A stretch of DNA of 64,000 nucleotides, taken from assembly GCF_022865125.1 (NCBI RefSeq), contig NZ_CP094828.1:4643219-4707218 (forward strand), given 5' to 3'. Below are positions 49,048-56,121 of this stretch, piece by piece. Numbering within the stretch: the stretch's first letter is position 1; every line of letters starts with the position of its first letter. Below the pieces are notes generated by a model. It saw only the letters and a list, made by a program, of their open reading frames with translations. It ran no database searches and was not told the origin of the DNA. The position numbers and the translations under genes were made by a program. Origin of the DNA: Acuticoccus sp. I52.16.1. GTDB lineage: Bacteria; Pseudomonadota; Alphaproteobacteria; Rhizobiales; Amorphaceae.

Positions 49048-49188
49048 CGTCTTTCCTTTGATCGAGTGAGAAAGACATGCCGACGATCGGCTGGAGCAGG
49101 GCGGAAGCATTCCTTTGGCAAAGGCGGCGCACGCGCCGTGTTACGGGCGAATGGGACGCCCGACCAACCTGCAGCCGCTGTCTATCTA
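49048..49188 (-). promoter_or_regulatory. Flagellin 1 promoter and structured leader
   Basis: Minus-strand order: -10-like TAGATA (49188-49183), 10 nt, GCAGGTTGG (49172-49164), block with CCAAAGG and CCGCCCTGC (49118-49096), CGGCATG, then a hairpin GTCTTTC (49076-49070) with GAAAGAC (49055-49049), 14-nt loop, the ribosome site inside, and the ATG one base later. The same order recurs at four other flagellin genes. The -10 and start-site reading is inference. Confidence 0.7.
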
Positions 49189-49251
49189 CGCCTGGACGCT
49201 GACGCGGGACTGGCCGCGCCCGGTGCCCCCGGCGCCCGCCTCGTAAACGAA

Positions 49252-49280
49252 GAAAGGCCGCACCCCGGCGGGGTGCGGCC
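49252..49280 (-). terminator. Intrinsic terminator of flagellin gene 2
   Basis: GGCCGCACCCC and GGGGTGCGGCC form a perfect 11-bp stem with a 3-nt loop, followed on the minus strand by TTTCTTC. It lies 28 bases after the stop. Confidence 0.8.
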
Positions 49281-49307
49281 TCTGAAACGTCACGTGGGAG
49301 CCGCGCC

Positions 49308-50261
49308 TTAGCGGAAGAGGGCGAGGACGTTCTGCGCCGAGGCGTTGGCGATGGAGAGCGATTCGACCGAGAGCTGCTGCTGAGTCTGCAACGCACGCAG
49401 CTTGGTGGATTCTTCCTCCATGTTGGCGTCGATCAGCGAGCCGACGGCGCGATCGTTGGCATCCATCAGCGCATCGACGAACGTCTTCTGCGACTCGGCG
49501 CGGGCGAGGTTCACACCGACCGTGTTCTGCGCGGCGATCACCTCGACCAGCGCCTGATCGACCGAATCGATCATCTCCTCCAGTTCGGCAAGGTCGGCCA
49601 CCGAATCGGTCACGGCGGCCACCAGCGGGGCGAGCCCGTCGATCTGGTAGGTGTTGCCCGACCCGTAGACGTTGCCGGCCGAGTCGGTGGTGCGATCCTT
49701 GTCGAGGATGCCCCCCTCGCCATCAACGCCAGAGTCGGTGTCGACGAGGATGATCGAGGAGATGTCGAGGTCGATGGTGGAAATGGAGATCCCGGCGGCC
49801 GAACGCTCGAACGAGGCCACGACGGCCTTCGTGGCGTTGTAGGTGTCCATGTCGACTTCGAGGAAGTTCTGCTCGTTGATCACCGAGGCGCCGGCCTTGT
49901 TGGCCATGTCGGTGATGAGGCCGGCGAGCTCGACCGAGACGTTGGTGCGGTTGACGCCCGGCTGCCGCGCCGAGACCATCAGCTCCTTCATCTTCTGTAG
50001 GCTGTCGCGCGTGGTTTCGAGGCCGTTGTAGACGACGTCGAGCGTCGAGATGCCGATCGAGAGCGCGTCGGTGACGGCGCCGAGGGCCCCATTGTCGGAC
50101 GCCGTGGTGGTCGCGATCGCCCAATAGGCGGCCGAGTCCTGGGCCTGGGCGATGCGCAGGCCGGTCGAGACACGGTTGTTCGTCGTGTTGAGCGATGAGT
50201 TGATCTGGTTGAGGGTCTGCAGCGCGACCATGGCCGCGGTGTTCGTGAGTAGGCTCGTCAT
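49308..50261 (-). CDS. Flagellin (copy 2 of 6)
   Basis: A 317-aa filament subunit with the same first ~80 residues as copy 1 (apart from a few positions) and the same last ~70; the centre (about 145-235; ILVDTDSGVDGEGGILDKDR, GSGNTYQIDGLAPL) is its own. ATG at 50261 after AAAGGAAAG. Single-gene unit with its own leader and terminator. Expected to co-assemble with the other copies; relative amount cannot be inferred. Confidence 0.95.
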   Translation of the reverse strand: MTSLLTNTAAMVALQTLNQINSSLNTTNNRVSTGLRIAQAQDSAAYWAIATTTASDNGALGAVTDALSIGISTLDVVYNGLETTRDSLQKMKELMVSARQPGVNRTNVSVELAGLITDMANKAGASVINEQNFLEVDMDTYNATKAVVASFERSAAGISISTIDLDISSIILVDTDSGVDGEGGILDKDRTTDSAGNVYGSGNTYQIDGLAPLVAAVTDSVADLAELEEMIDSVDQALVEVIAAQNTVGVNLARAESQKTFVDALMDANDRAVGSLIDANMEEESTKLRALQTQQQLSVESLSIANASAQNVLALFR

Positions 50262-50392
50262 CGTCTTTCCTTTGACTACGTGAGAAAGACATGCCGACGC
50301 TCGGCGTTGGCAGGGCGGCCTCATACCTTTGGACACACGGCAGACCCCGTGCGGGGCGCGCGTCGAACCAACCTGCTGTGAGCGTAGTGCTA
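50262..50392 (-). promoter_or_regulatory. Flagellin 2 promoter and structured leader
   Basis: TAGCAC (50392-50387), 10 nt, GCAGGTTGG (50376-50368), block CCAAAGG...CCGCCCTGC (50332-50310), then hairpin arms GTCTTTC (50290-50284) and GAAAGAC (50269-50263) with a 14-nt loop, directly before the ATG. The ATG inside the upstream arm (MSFSRSQ) is out of frame with flagellin. Confidence 0.7.
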
Positions 50393-50458
50393 GGTCACGA
50401 CGCTGGGCCGGGCCTGGGATACGGTGAGGGGATACTGGTCGGACATCGAAAATGAATC

Positions 50459-50491
50459 AAAAAAGCCGCGCTCCCGGTGTGGGAGCGCGGC
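50459..50491 (-). terminator. Intrinsic terminator of flagellin gene 3
   Basis: Arms GCCGCGCTCCC and GGGAGCGCGGC (50465-50475, 50481-50491), 5-nt loop, then TTTTTT on the minus strand: a textbook terminator 23 bases after the stop. Confidence 0.9.
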
Positions 50492-50513
50492 TCTGTCGTG
50501 CGATCGAGGGTGA

Positions 50514-51509
50514 TTAGCGGAAGAGGGCGAGGACGTTCTGCGCCGAGGCGTTGGCGATGGAGAGCGACTCGACCGAGAGCTGCTGCTGGGTCTGCAGCGC
50601 GCGCAGCTTGGTGGACTCTTCCTCCATGTTGGCGTCGATCAGCGCACCGACGGCGCGCTCGTTGGCGTCCATCAGCGCGGAGATGAAGGTCTGCTGGCTC
50701 TCGGCGCGGGCGAGGTTCACACCCACCGTGTTCTGAGCGGAGATGACGTCCACCAACACCGCGTCGACACCGGAGATGAAGCCCTCCAGGATGGTGAGAT
50801 CGGCCGCCGAATCGGTCAGATCGCCGATCGGGGCGACGTCCACCGGACCCGCCGCCACATAGGAGCGCAGCGCCATGATGCCGTCGTGCGTGTCGCCGCC
50901 CGAGTCGGTGACCTGGGCGATGCCGGCCGCCGCACGATCCTTGTCGAGGAGGCCGTCGTGCCCGTCGTCGCTGGAGTCGGCATCGACGAGGATCACGTTG
51001 GTGATGTCGAGGTCGATGGTCGACAGCGAGATTCCGGAGGCGGCACGCTCGAACGAGGCGACCACGGCCTTGGTGGCGTTGTAGTCGGCGGCATCGGTGT
51101 CGACGGAGAGGAAGTTCTGCTCGTTGATGACCGAGGCGCCGGCCTTGTTCACCATGTCGGTGATGAGGCCGTCGATTTCGACCTGCACGTTCTGGCGGTC
51201 GACGCCCGGCTGGCGTGCGGAGACCAGAAGCTCCTTCAGCTTCTGCAACGACTCGCGCGTCGATTCGAGGCCGTTGTAGACGACGTCCAGCGTCGACTTG
51301 CCGATGGCCAGCGCGTCGTTGACGGTGCCGAGGGCGCCGTTGTCGGAGTCGGTGGTGGTGGCGATCGCCCAGTAGGCGGCCGAGTCGGACGCCTGGGCGA
51401 TGCGCAGGCCCGTCGACACACGGTTGTTCGTCGTATTGAGCGACGAGTTGATCTGGTTGAGGGTCTGGAGCGCGACCATCGCCGCGGTGTTGGTAAGAAG
51501 GCTCGTCAT
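50514..51509 (-). CDS. Flagellin (copy 3 of 6)
   Basis: A 331-aa subunit, the longest of the set, with conserved ends as in copies 1, 2 and 4 and a longer centre (DADSSDDGHDGLLDKDRAAA, GDTHDGIMALRSYV). The ATG at 51509 is used as in the other copies; an in-frame ATG 33 bases earlier (MSFLERKGKT) is part of the leader hairpin, and its frame is not kept in copies 1, 2 and 4, so it is probably not the start. Confidence 0.95.
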   Translation of the reverse strand: MTSLLTNTAAMVALQTLNQINSSLNTTNNRVSTGLRIAQASDSAAYWAIATTTDSDNGALGTVNDALAIGKSTLDVVYNGLESTRESLQKLKELLVSARQPGVDRQNVQVEIDGLITDMVNKAGASVINEQNFLSVDTDAADYNATKAVVASFERAASGISLSTIDLDITNVILVDADSSDDGHDGLLDKDRAAAGIAQVTDSGGDTHDGIMALRSYVAAGPVDVAPIGDLTDSAADLTILEGFISGVDAVLVDVISAQNTVGVNLARAESQQTFISALMDANERAVGALIDANMEEESTKLRALQTQQQLSVESLSIANASAQNVLALFR

Positions 51510-51642
51510 CGTCTTTCCTTTGCGTTCGAGAAAAGACATGCCGACGGTCGGCGGGGGCAGGGCGGCTTCATGCCTTTGGGGATCGCGGCGCGCGTGCGCG
51601 GGGGCGGTGCGTCCGTCCAACCTGCTGCGCGGGAAGACTTAA
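51510..51642 (-). promoter_or_regulatory. Flagellin 3 promoter and structured leader
   Basis: TTAAGT (51642-51637), 11 nt, GCAGGTTGG (51625-51617), block CCAAAGG...CCGCCCTGC (51579-51557), then GTCTTT (51537-51532) pairing with AAAGAC (51516-51511), extended by a G-U and a C-G pair. Ribosome site AAAGGAAAG lies in the loop and 3' arm. Confidence 0.7.
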
Positions 51643-51712
51643 GCGCTCTTGCTGGTGCCGGCCTTGAGCATGTCTGGGGCGGCGCGGGGCCGCGTCAGTG
51701 TGGGGCAAACGC

Positions 51713-51746
51713 AAAGGGCCGCGCCTCGCGGGTGAGGCACGGCCCT
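51713..51746 (-). terminator. Probable terminator of flagellin gene 4
   Basis: AGGGCCG(C)GCCTC pairs with GAGGC(A)CGGCCCT with one mismatch; a short TTTG follows on the minus strand, 22 bases after the stop. Confidence 0.6.
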
Positions 51747-51767
51747 CGCTGCGCTCAGGGGACGCCC

Positions 51768-52700
51768 TTACTGGAAGAGGGCGAGAACGTTCTGCGCGGA
51801 GGCGTTGGCGATGGCCAGCGACTCGACCGAGAGCTGCTGCTGGGTCTGCAGCGCGCGCAGCTTGGTCGATTCCTCCTCCATGTTGGCGTCGATCAGGGCG
51901 CCGACGGCGCGCTCGTTGGCATCCATCAGCGCGGCGACGAACGTCTCCTGGCTCTCGGCACGGGCGAGGTTCACACCCACGGTATTCTGCGCCGAGATCA
52001 CCTCGGTCAGCGCATTGTCGACCGCGGTGATGATGTTCTCCAAGAGGGCGAGGTCGTCCACCGAGTCGGTGATGTTGCTGATCGTCGTGCCGGCGAGGCT
52101 GAGGATCGAGTTGGCGAACTGCTGCGGGCCGGCGGCGCCGATGGTGCGCGTCTGGTCGAGGATGCCGGCGGTGGCGCCGGTGTCGACCATGATGAGGCTG
52201 GCGATGTCGAGGTCGATCGTGGAGATCGCGATGCCGGCCGACGAGCGCTCGAATGAGGCGACGATGGCCTTGATCGTGTTGCCGGTGGAATCGGCCTCGA
52301 GGAAGTTCTGCTCGTTGATGACCGCCGCGCCGGCCTTGTTCACCATGTCGGTGATCAGACCGTCGACCTCGGTCTGGATATTGGCGCGATTGACGCCCGG
52401 CTGGCGACCCGAGACCAGAAGTTCCTTGAGCTTCTGCAGCGAGTCGCGATTGCTCTCGAGGCCGCTGTAGGCGACATCGAGCGTGGACTTGCCGATCGCC
52501 AGTGCGTCACGCACGGCCGACAGGGCGCCGTTGTCGGAGTCGGTTGTGGTGGCGATCGCCCAATAGGCCGCGGAATCGGCCGCTTGCGCGATGCGCAGGC
52601 CCGTCGACACGCGGTTGTTGGTCGTGTTGAGCGACCTGTTGATTTGATTGAGAGTCTGAAGCGCGACCATCGCCGCGGTATTGGTCAGGAGGCTCGTCAT
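51768..52700 (-). CDS. Flagellin (copy 4 of 6)
   Basis: A 310-aa subunit; ends LFQ where copies 1-3 end LFR. The first 60 and last 70 residues match copies 1-3 closely (INRSLNTTNNRVSTGLRIAQ), while the centre (LIMVDTGATAGILDQTRTIG, QQFANSILSLAG) is shorter. ATG at 52700 with GAGGAAAG upstream. The ATG in its leader (MSFPELHEERR) reads into a stop overlapping the true start. Confidence 0.95.
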   Translation of the reverse strand: MTSLLTNTAAMVALQTLNQINRSLNTTNNRVSTGLRIAQAADSAAYWAIATTTDSDNGALSAVRDALAIGKSTLDVAYSGLESNRDSLQKLKELLVSGRQPGVNRANIQTEVDGLITDMVNKAGAAVINEQNFLEADSTGNTIKAIVASFERSSAGIAISTIDLDIASLIMVDTGATAGILDQTRTIGAAGPQQFANSILSLAGTTISNITDSVDDLALLENIITAVDNALTEVISAQNTVGVNLARAESQETFVAALMDANERAVGALIDANMEEESTKLRALQTQQQLSVESLAIANASAQNVLALFQ

Positions 52701-52831
52701 CGTCTTTCCTCGTGAAGCTCTGGAAAAGACATGCCGCGGGGCCGGCTCGGGCAGGGCGGCGTCATGCCTTTGGCTTCGGTGAGGATCCGAGACGGGCGAT
52801 CGCCCGACCAACCTGCTTGAGCCTTTTCATA
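52701..52831 (-). promoter_or_regulatory. Flagellin 4 promoter and structured leader
   Basis: TATGAA (52831-52826), 9 nt, GCAGGTTGG (52816-52808), block CCAAAGG...CCGCCCTGC (52773-52751), then GTCTTT (52730-52725) pairing with AAAGAC (52707-52702) plus a U-G and a C-G pair. Same order and spacing as at copies 1-3. Confidence 0.7.
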
Positions 52832-52967
52832 CCGGCGTCGGCTTGCACGGATCTGACCAGGCGCGCACCTGTGGCGACCGTCTGCCGACAATCGCACAGT
52901 TGCGTGAACCCAAGCTGGCATTGTGTCGAACGCGCCGCACCGGGGCGCGTCCGACGATAAAAAACAC

Positions 52968-53873
52968 CTATCGGAAGAGTTGCAGCATCGTCGACAGCGA
53001 GGAGTTGGAAATCGCCAGCGCCTCGATGGCGAGCTGCTGGCGCACCAGCAAGGCCTCCTGCTTGGCGGCCTCCGCCTCGAGGTCGGCGCCGACGAGGGTG
53101 TTGAGCGCCTCCTCGCGCGCGCTCGCCATCGCGCTCACCATGGCCCCGTGCGATTCCACCTGGTTGATTGCCGCGCCCACCATCGCCCCGGCGTCGGTCA
53201 CGTCGCTCATCGCCGCGTCGACGATGGCGATCAGGTCGTCGATGGTCTGGATGTCGCCGGCCGCGTCGGTGAGGGCGGAGACGTCGATGGCGAGGACGGT
53301 GGAGGTGGTGCCGTTCACCGTGCGCGATTCCTCCAGGATGCCGACGTCCGCGTTGGCGTTGAGGAGGGCGACGCCGCGCACGTCGAGGTCGATCTCGCTG
53401 ACCGTGGTGGAGCCGCCCGAGCTGTGGACGTTGGCCACGAACGACTTCACCGCCTGGTAGCTGCCCGAGGCGCTCTGGTTGAGGATCTCCACGTTGCCGA
53501 CGTCGGCCTGCGTGGCCGTGGCCTGGAGGGTGGAGATCAGGCCGTCGATCTCGGTCTGGAGGGTCGCACGGTCGGCGCCGTTGGCCCGCGCGAGGACGAG
53601 GTTGTCGCGGATGTCCTGCAACGTTCCGTTGGCCGACGTGAGGCCGGCGGAGGCCGCGCTCAGCGTCGCGTCGGCCACCCCGAGCTGCTCGGTGATCGTG
53701 GAGGACATCGAGATGTCGTTCTCCAGCGTGCGGGCGATGGCCCACAGCGCCGCGCCGTCGCTGGCGGTGTTGATGCGCCGGCTGGTGGCGATGCGCTCGG
53801 AGGTGGTCTCCAGCGCGGAATTGATCTCGCGCAACGTGGAGAGCGCGCTGACGTTGGAATAGATGGTCGTCAT
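52968..53873 (-). CDS. Divergent flagellin (copy 5 of 6)
   Basis: A 301-aa flagellin clearly different from copies 1-4: it begins MTTIYSNVSALSTLREINSA and ends SNSSLSTMLQLFR, with ALWAIARTLENDIS in place of the AYWAIATTTxSDNG signature. It keeps the general D0/D1 helices and the central EIDLDVRGVALLNANADVGI strand. The ATG at 53873 follows AGGA; an ATG nine bases earlier is too close to that site. Its upstream region has none of the shared leader elements, so it is likely expressed at another level or time. It could be a minor or junction flagellin. Confidence 0.88.
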   Translation of the reverse strand: MTTIYSNVSALSTLREINSALETTSERIATSRRINTASDGAALWAIARTLENDISMSSTITEQLGVADATLSAASAGLTSANGTLQDIRDNLVLARANGADRATLQTEIDGLISTLQATATQADVGNVEILNQSASGSYQAVKSFVANVHSSGGSTTVSEIDLDVRGVALLNANADVGILEESRTVNGTTSTVLAIDVSALTDAAGDIQTIDDLIAIVDAAMSDVTDAGAMVGAAINQVESHGAMVSAMASAREEALNTLVGADLEAEAAKQEALLVRQQLAIEALAISNSSLSTMLQLFR

Positions 53874-53937
53874 AACCTGCATCCTGCTTCGTTCTGTCCC
53901 GAGCCGATTCGTCCGAGTTCGCTCGCCCTGCCGCCGC

Positions 53938-54195
53938 CTACCGGAATTCGCCCAGCGTCTCCTCCAGCCGCGTCCGCGTGGCGACGAGGCCGGCGAGGGC
54001 TTCGGCGTAGCGGACGCGGTGGGCATTGAGGTTGCGCAATTCTTCCAGGACACCTGGCGCCACGGCGATGGCCGTGCCGCACGCGGACGTGCCCCGCCGG
54101 GCGAGCGGGGTCGGCAGGTCCCGTGTGATGGGGGCGGCGTTGTCGTTGGCCGCCGACATGGCCAGCAACGGGCCGGGGGGATGAAAGCGTCTCAT
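53938..54195 (-). CDS. Small protein of unknown function in the flagellin cluster
   Basis: An 85-aa ORF upstream of flagellin 5 on the same strand, with GAGGAAGC before the ATG at 54195. The first half is Pro/Ala-rich (AMSAANDNAAPITRDLPTP); the second half is a predicted amphipathic helix (VLEELRNLNAHRVRYAEALA, TRTRLEETLGEFR). The position suggests a flagellin-related helper such as a chaperone or assembly factor, but I recognise no FlaF, FlbT, FliS or FlgN motif. Only 64 bases separate it from flagellin 5, so they may share a transcript. Confidence 0.5.
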   Translation of the reverse strand: MRRFHPPGPLLAMSAANDNAAPITRDLPTPLARRGTSACGTAIAVAPGVLEELRNLNAHRVRYAEALAGLVATRTRLEETLGEFR

Positions 54196-54472
54196 CGCGA
54201 AGCTTCCTCTACTCGATACATTGGAGGCTGACCGACGCACGATGGGCAGTGCGGCGGCGAGGGCAAAGCCGAACTCGGTACGAACCGACCCGCCGTCATG
54301 GCGCACCGGGGACAGATGCCGGGACCCACACGGCCCGGCTCCTACTACCAAACGCGAATCCCCTCGTTCGAGCCTGCCGCGGACCGCGAAAAACCGCCGA
54401 TTCGCGTCGCTTTCAGTTTTCGCGTAGCGGCGCGCCCCCGCCGCGTCGCCGATTCCCCGGCCGGGCGCGAGG

Positions 54473-54706
54473 TCAGAACCGGTAGGAGCGCTCGGAGCGG
54501 TCGCACACCACCGCGTCGAACCCGTCGCGGGCCGCGGGCGTGGCGGAGTGCGGCTCGCCCACCGCGCCGGCCCAGCGGCCGAGAGCGCTGCGCATCGCCC
54601 GGAGCGCGCCCGCGCCGACATGGCGGCCGACGGTGTCGCGCTCCGGGCACGGCTCGTCGAGGCCGTCGTCGGCCGGGGACCAGGTGCAATCGTCGATCCG
54701 TGTCAT
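54473..54706 (-). CDS. Small hypothetical ORF
   Basis: A 77-aa frame starting at ATG 54706 with GGGAGG seven to eight bases ahead. It contains two cysteines early (DDCTWSPADDGLDEPCPERD) and one near the end (VVCDRSERSYRF). No family is recognised. The good ribosome site and same strand as the flagellins favour it being real, but its length is within what chance allows at this GC content. Confidence 0.35.
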   Translation of the reverse strand: MTRIDDCTWSPADDGLDEPCPERDTVGRHVGAGALRAMRSALGRWAGAVGEPHSATPAARDGFDAVVCDRSERSYRF

Positions 54707-54850
54707 GCGCGGTGCCTCCCGTCGGTTGCGCGGCTGGGGTGCCCCGCGGCGCGTCCCCACCGCCCTCGATCCACGAACTAGCGCGTCGCCCGGCGGCCGG
54801 CAGGCGAGGGGCCACGAATATCAGCTTCGCGAAAGCCTTCGCGCGGACAC

Positions 54851-54880
54851 AAAAAAAGGGCCGCCCGAGGGCGACCCTTT
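54851..54880 (-). terminator. Intrinsic terminator of flagellin gene 6
   Basis: AAAGGG-CGCCC pairs with GGGCG-CCCTTT (one mismatch inside) around a tight turn; the minus strand continues with a run of T (plus-strand AAAAAAA at 54851-54857), 20 bases after the stop. Confidence 0.85.
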
Positions 54881-54899
54881 CCTTCGAGTGTGAAGGATT

Positions 54900-55793
54900 T
54901 TAGCGGAAGAGGCCGAGAATCGACGCGCTCTGCGAGTTGGCGATCGACAGCGACTCGATGGCGAGCTGCTGCTGCGTCTGCAGGGCGCGAAGCTTCGTGG
55001 ACTCTTGCTCCATGTTGGCGTCCACCAGATCGCCGATGGCGACCGTGCGGGCGTCGATCATGGAGTTCAGGTAGTTCTCGGCCGACTCGAGAGCCGACAG
55101 AGCAGCACCCGCTTCCTGAGCACCGGAGATCGCCGCGGCGATGGCTCCGTCCACAATGCCGAGATACGGGTCGATCGTCGCCGCGGCATTGGCGTCGGTC
55201 AGCGCGCTGATCGTGGTGCCGCTGAGCGAGTTGATCGTGGTCGCACCCGGGTTGAGGATACCGTTCGTGGTCGTGTCGTCGGTCAGGATGAACTTGTCCG
55301 TATCGACGGTGATCGATCCGAACGAGGTGGTCGCGGAGTGGTTGACCGAGGTCAGGTAGGTGATGTCGCTGTTCGTGGCCGGGTCTTCGGTGAACAGCGT
55401 CACACCGTCCATCGGTTCCGTCGCGGCGAGAGCGACGAGACGGCTGACGATGCCGTTGATCTCGCTCTGGATCGAGGTGCGGTCAGTGCCGGCCTGACGT
55501 GCCGTGGTGAGCAGCGTCTGGAGGTCCTGAAGTTCCGTCACCGTCGCTTCCATGGTCGCTTCGACGGTCCCCATCAGCGCCTTGCCGACACCGAGCGAGT
55601 CGCGCAGCGCCTCGTCGATGGCGTTCTCCGACCGCGCCGTGGTCGCAAGCTTCCAATAGGTCGCATTGTCGGCCGCGGAGTTCACGCGCAGGCCCGTCCC
55701 GATCCGCTCGTTGGTCTTCTCGAGCGAGGCGTTGACGGTCTGCAGGTTCCGAAGGGCGGAGATGGCACCGGCGTTGGTGAGAATGCTGGTCAT
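54900..55793 (-). CDS. Flagellin (copy 6 of 6)
   Basis: A 297-aa flagellin intermediate between the two groups. It starts MTSILTNAGAISALRNLQTV and has GLRVNSAADNATYWKLATTA; the end VDANMEQESTKLRALQTQQQ is nearly that of copies 1-4, then SASILGLFR. The centre is threonine- and alanine-rich (DDTTTNGILNPGATTINSLS). ATG at 55793 after GAGGACGAAACA. An in-frame ATG 39 bases earlier is part of the leader. First flagellin downstream of the fliP operon, separated from it by the SDR gene. Confidence 0.94.
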   Translation of the reverse strand: MTSILTNAGAISALRNLQTVNASLEKTNERIGTGLRVNSAADNATYWKLATTARSENAIDEALRDSLGVGKALMGTVEATMEATVTELQDLQTLLTTARQAGTDRTSIQSEINGIVSRLVALAATEPMDGVTLFTEDPATNSDITYLTSVNHSATTSFGSITVDTDKFILTDDTTTNGILNPGATTINSLSGTTISALTDANAAATIDPYLGIVDGAIAAAISGAQEAGAALSALESAENYLNSMIDARTVAIGDLVDANMEQESTKLRALQTQQQLAIESLSIANSQSASILGLFR

Positions 55794-55915
55794 TGTTTCG
55801 TCCTCTACGCAATACAAACTGAGGTGAAACATGCCGTACTGGCTCGCAGGGTGGACCTCATGTCATTGGCGGGCTTGACTGTTTGCGCCGCCAACCTGCG
55901 CACACCCACTGTATA
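55794..55915 (-). promoter_or_regulatory. Flagellin 6 promoter and variant structured leader
   Basis: TATACA (55915-55910), 10 nt, GCAGGTTGG (55899-55891), a weaker block (CCAATGACATGA...CACCCTGC, 55869-55846), CGGCATG, then GTTTC (55830-55826) pairing with GAAAC (55799-55795) just before the ATG. Both arms differ from the GTCTTTC/GAAAGAC of the other copies yet still pair. Confidence 0.65.
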
Positions 55916-56086
55916 GGCGAGCGACCTTTCTCGAAGCTGGGTAAATTTGGGATCGCGTAAAGCTATTTCTGTGTTGCGTTCGCCATGGGCGCACCGCGTG
56001 GCTCACGCAAGCGGCCGGGCGTCCCAGGCGGGGCGACCCTGCGTCCCGGGAACGCCAGCGCGCGGCCGGCGGTTGGCCCTGCGATC

Positions 56087-56105
56087 GGCGCCCGCCGCGG
56101 GCGCC
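56087..56105 (+). promoter_or_regulatory. Hairpin just before the SDR gene's ribosome site
   Basis: GGCGCCCG and CGGGCGCC form a perfect 8-bp stem with a 3-nt loop, two bases before the AGGAAGGAG ribosome site at about 56108. It may modulate translation or be a chance GC palindrome. The rest of 55916-56121 shows no gene. Confidence 0.35.
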
Positions 56106-56121
56106 ACAGGAAGGAGCCAAC

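Noticed and set aside
49076-51542. Upstream ATG codons (MSFS..., MSFL...) as true flagellin starts
   Set aside because: The ATG is conserved but its frame is not, and in copy 4 it runs into a stop at the true start; it belongs to the leader hairpin.
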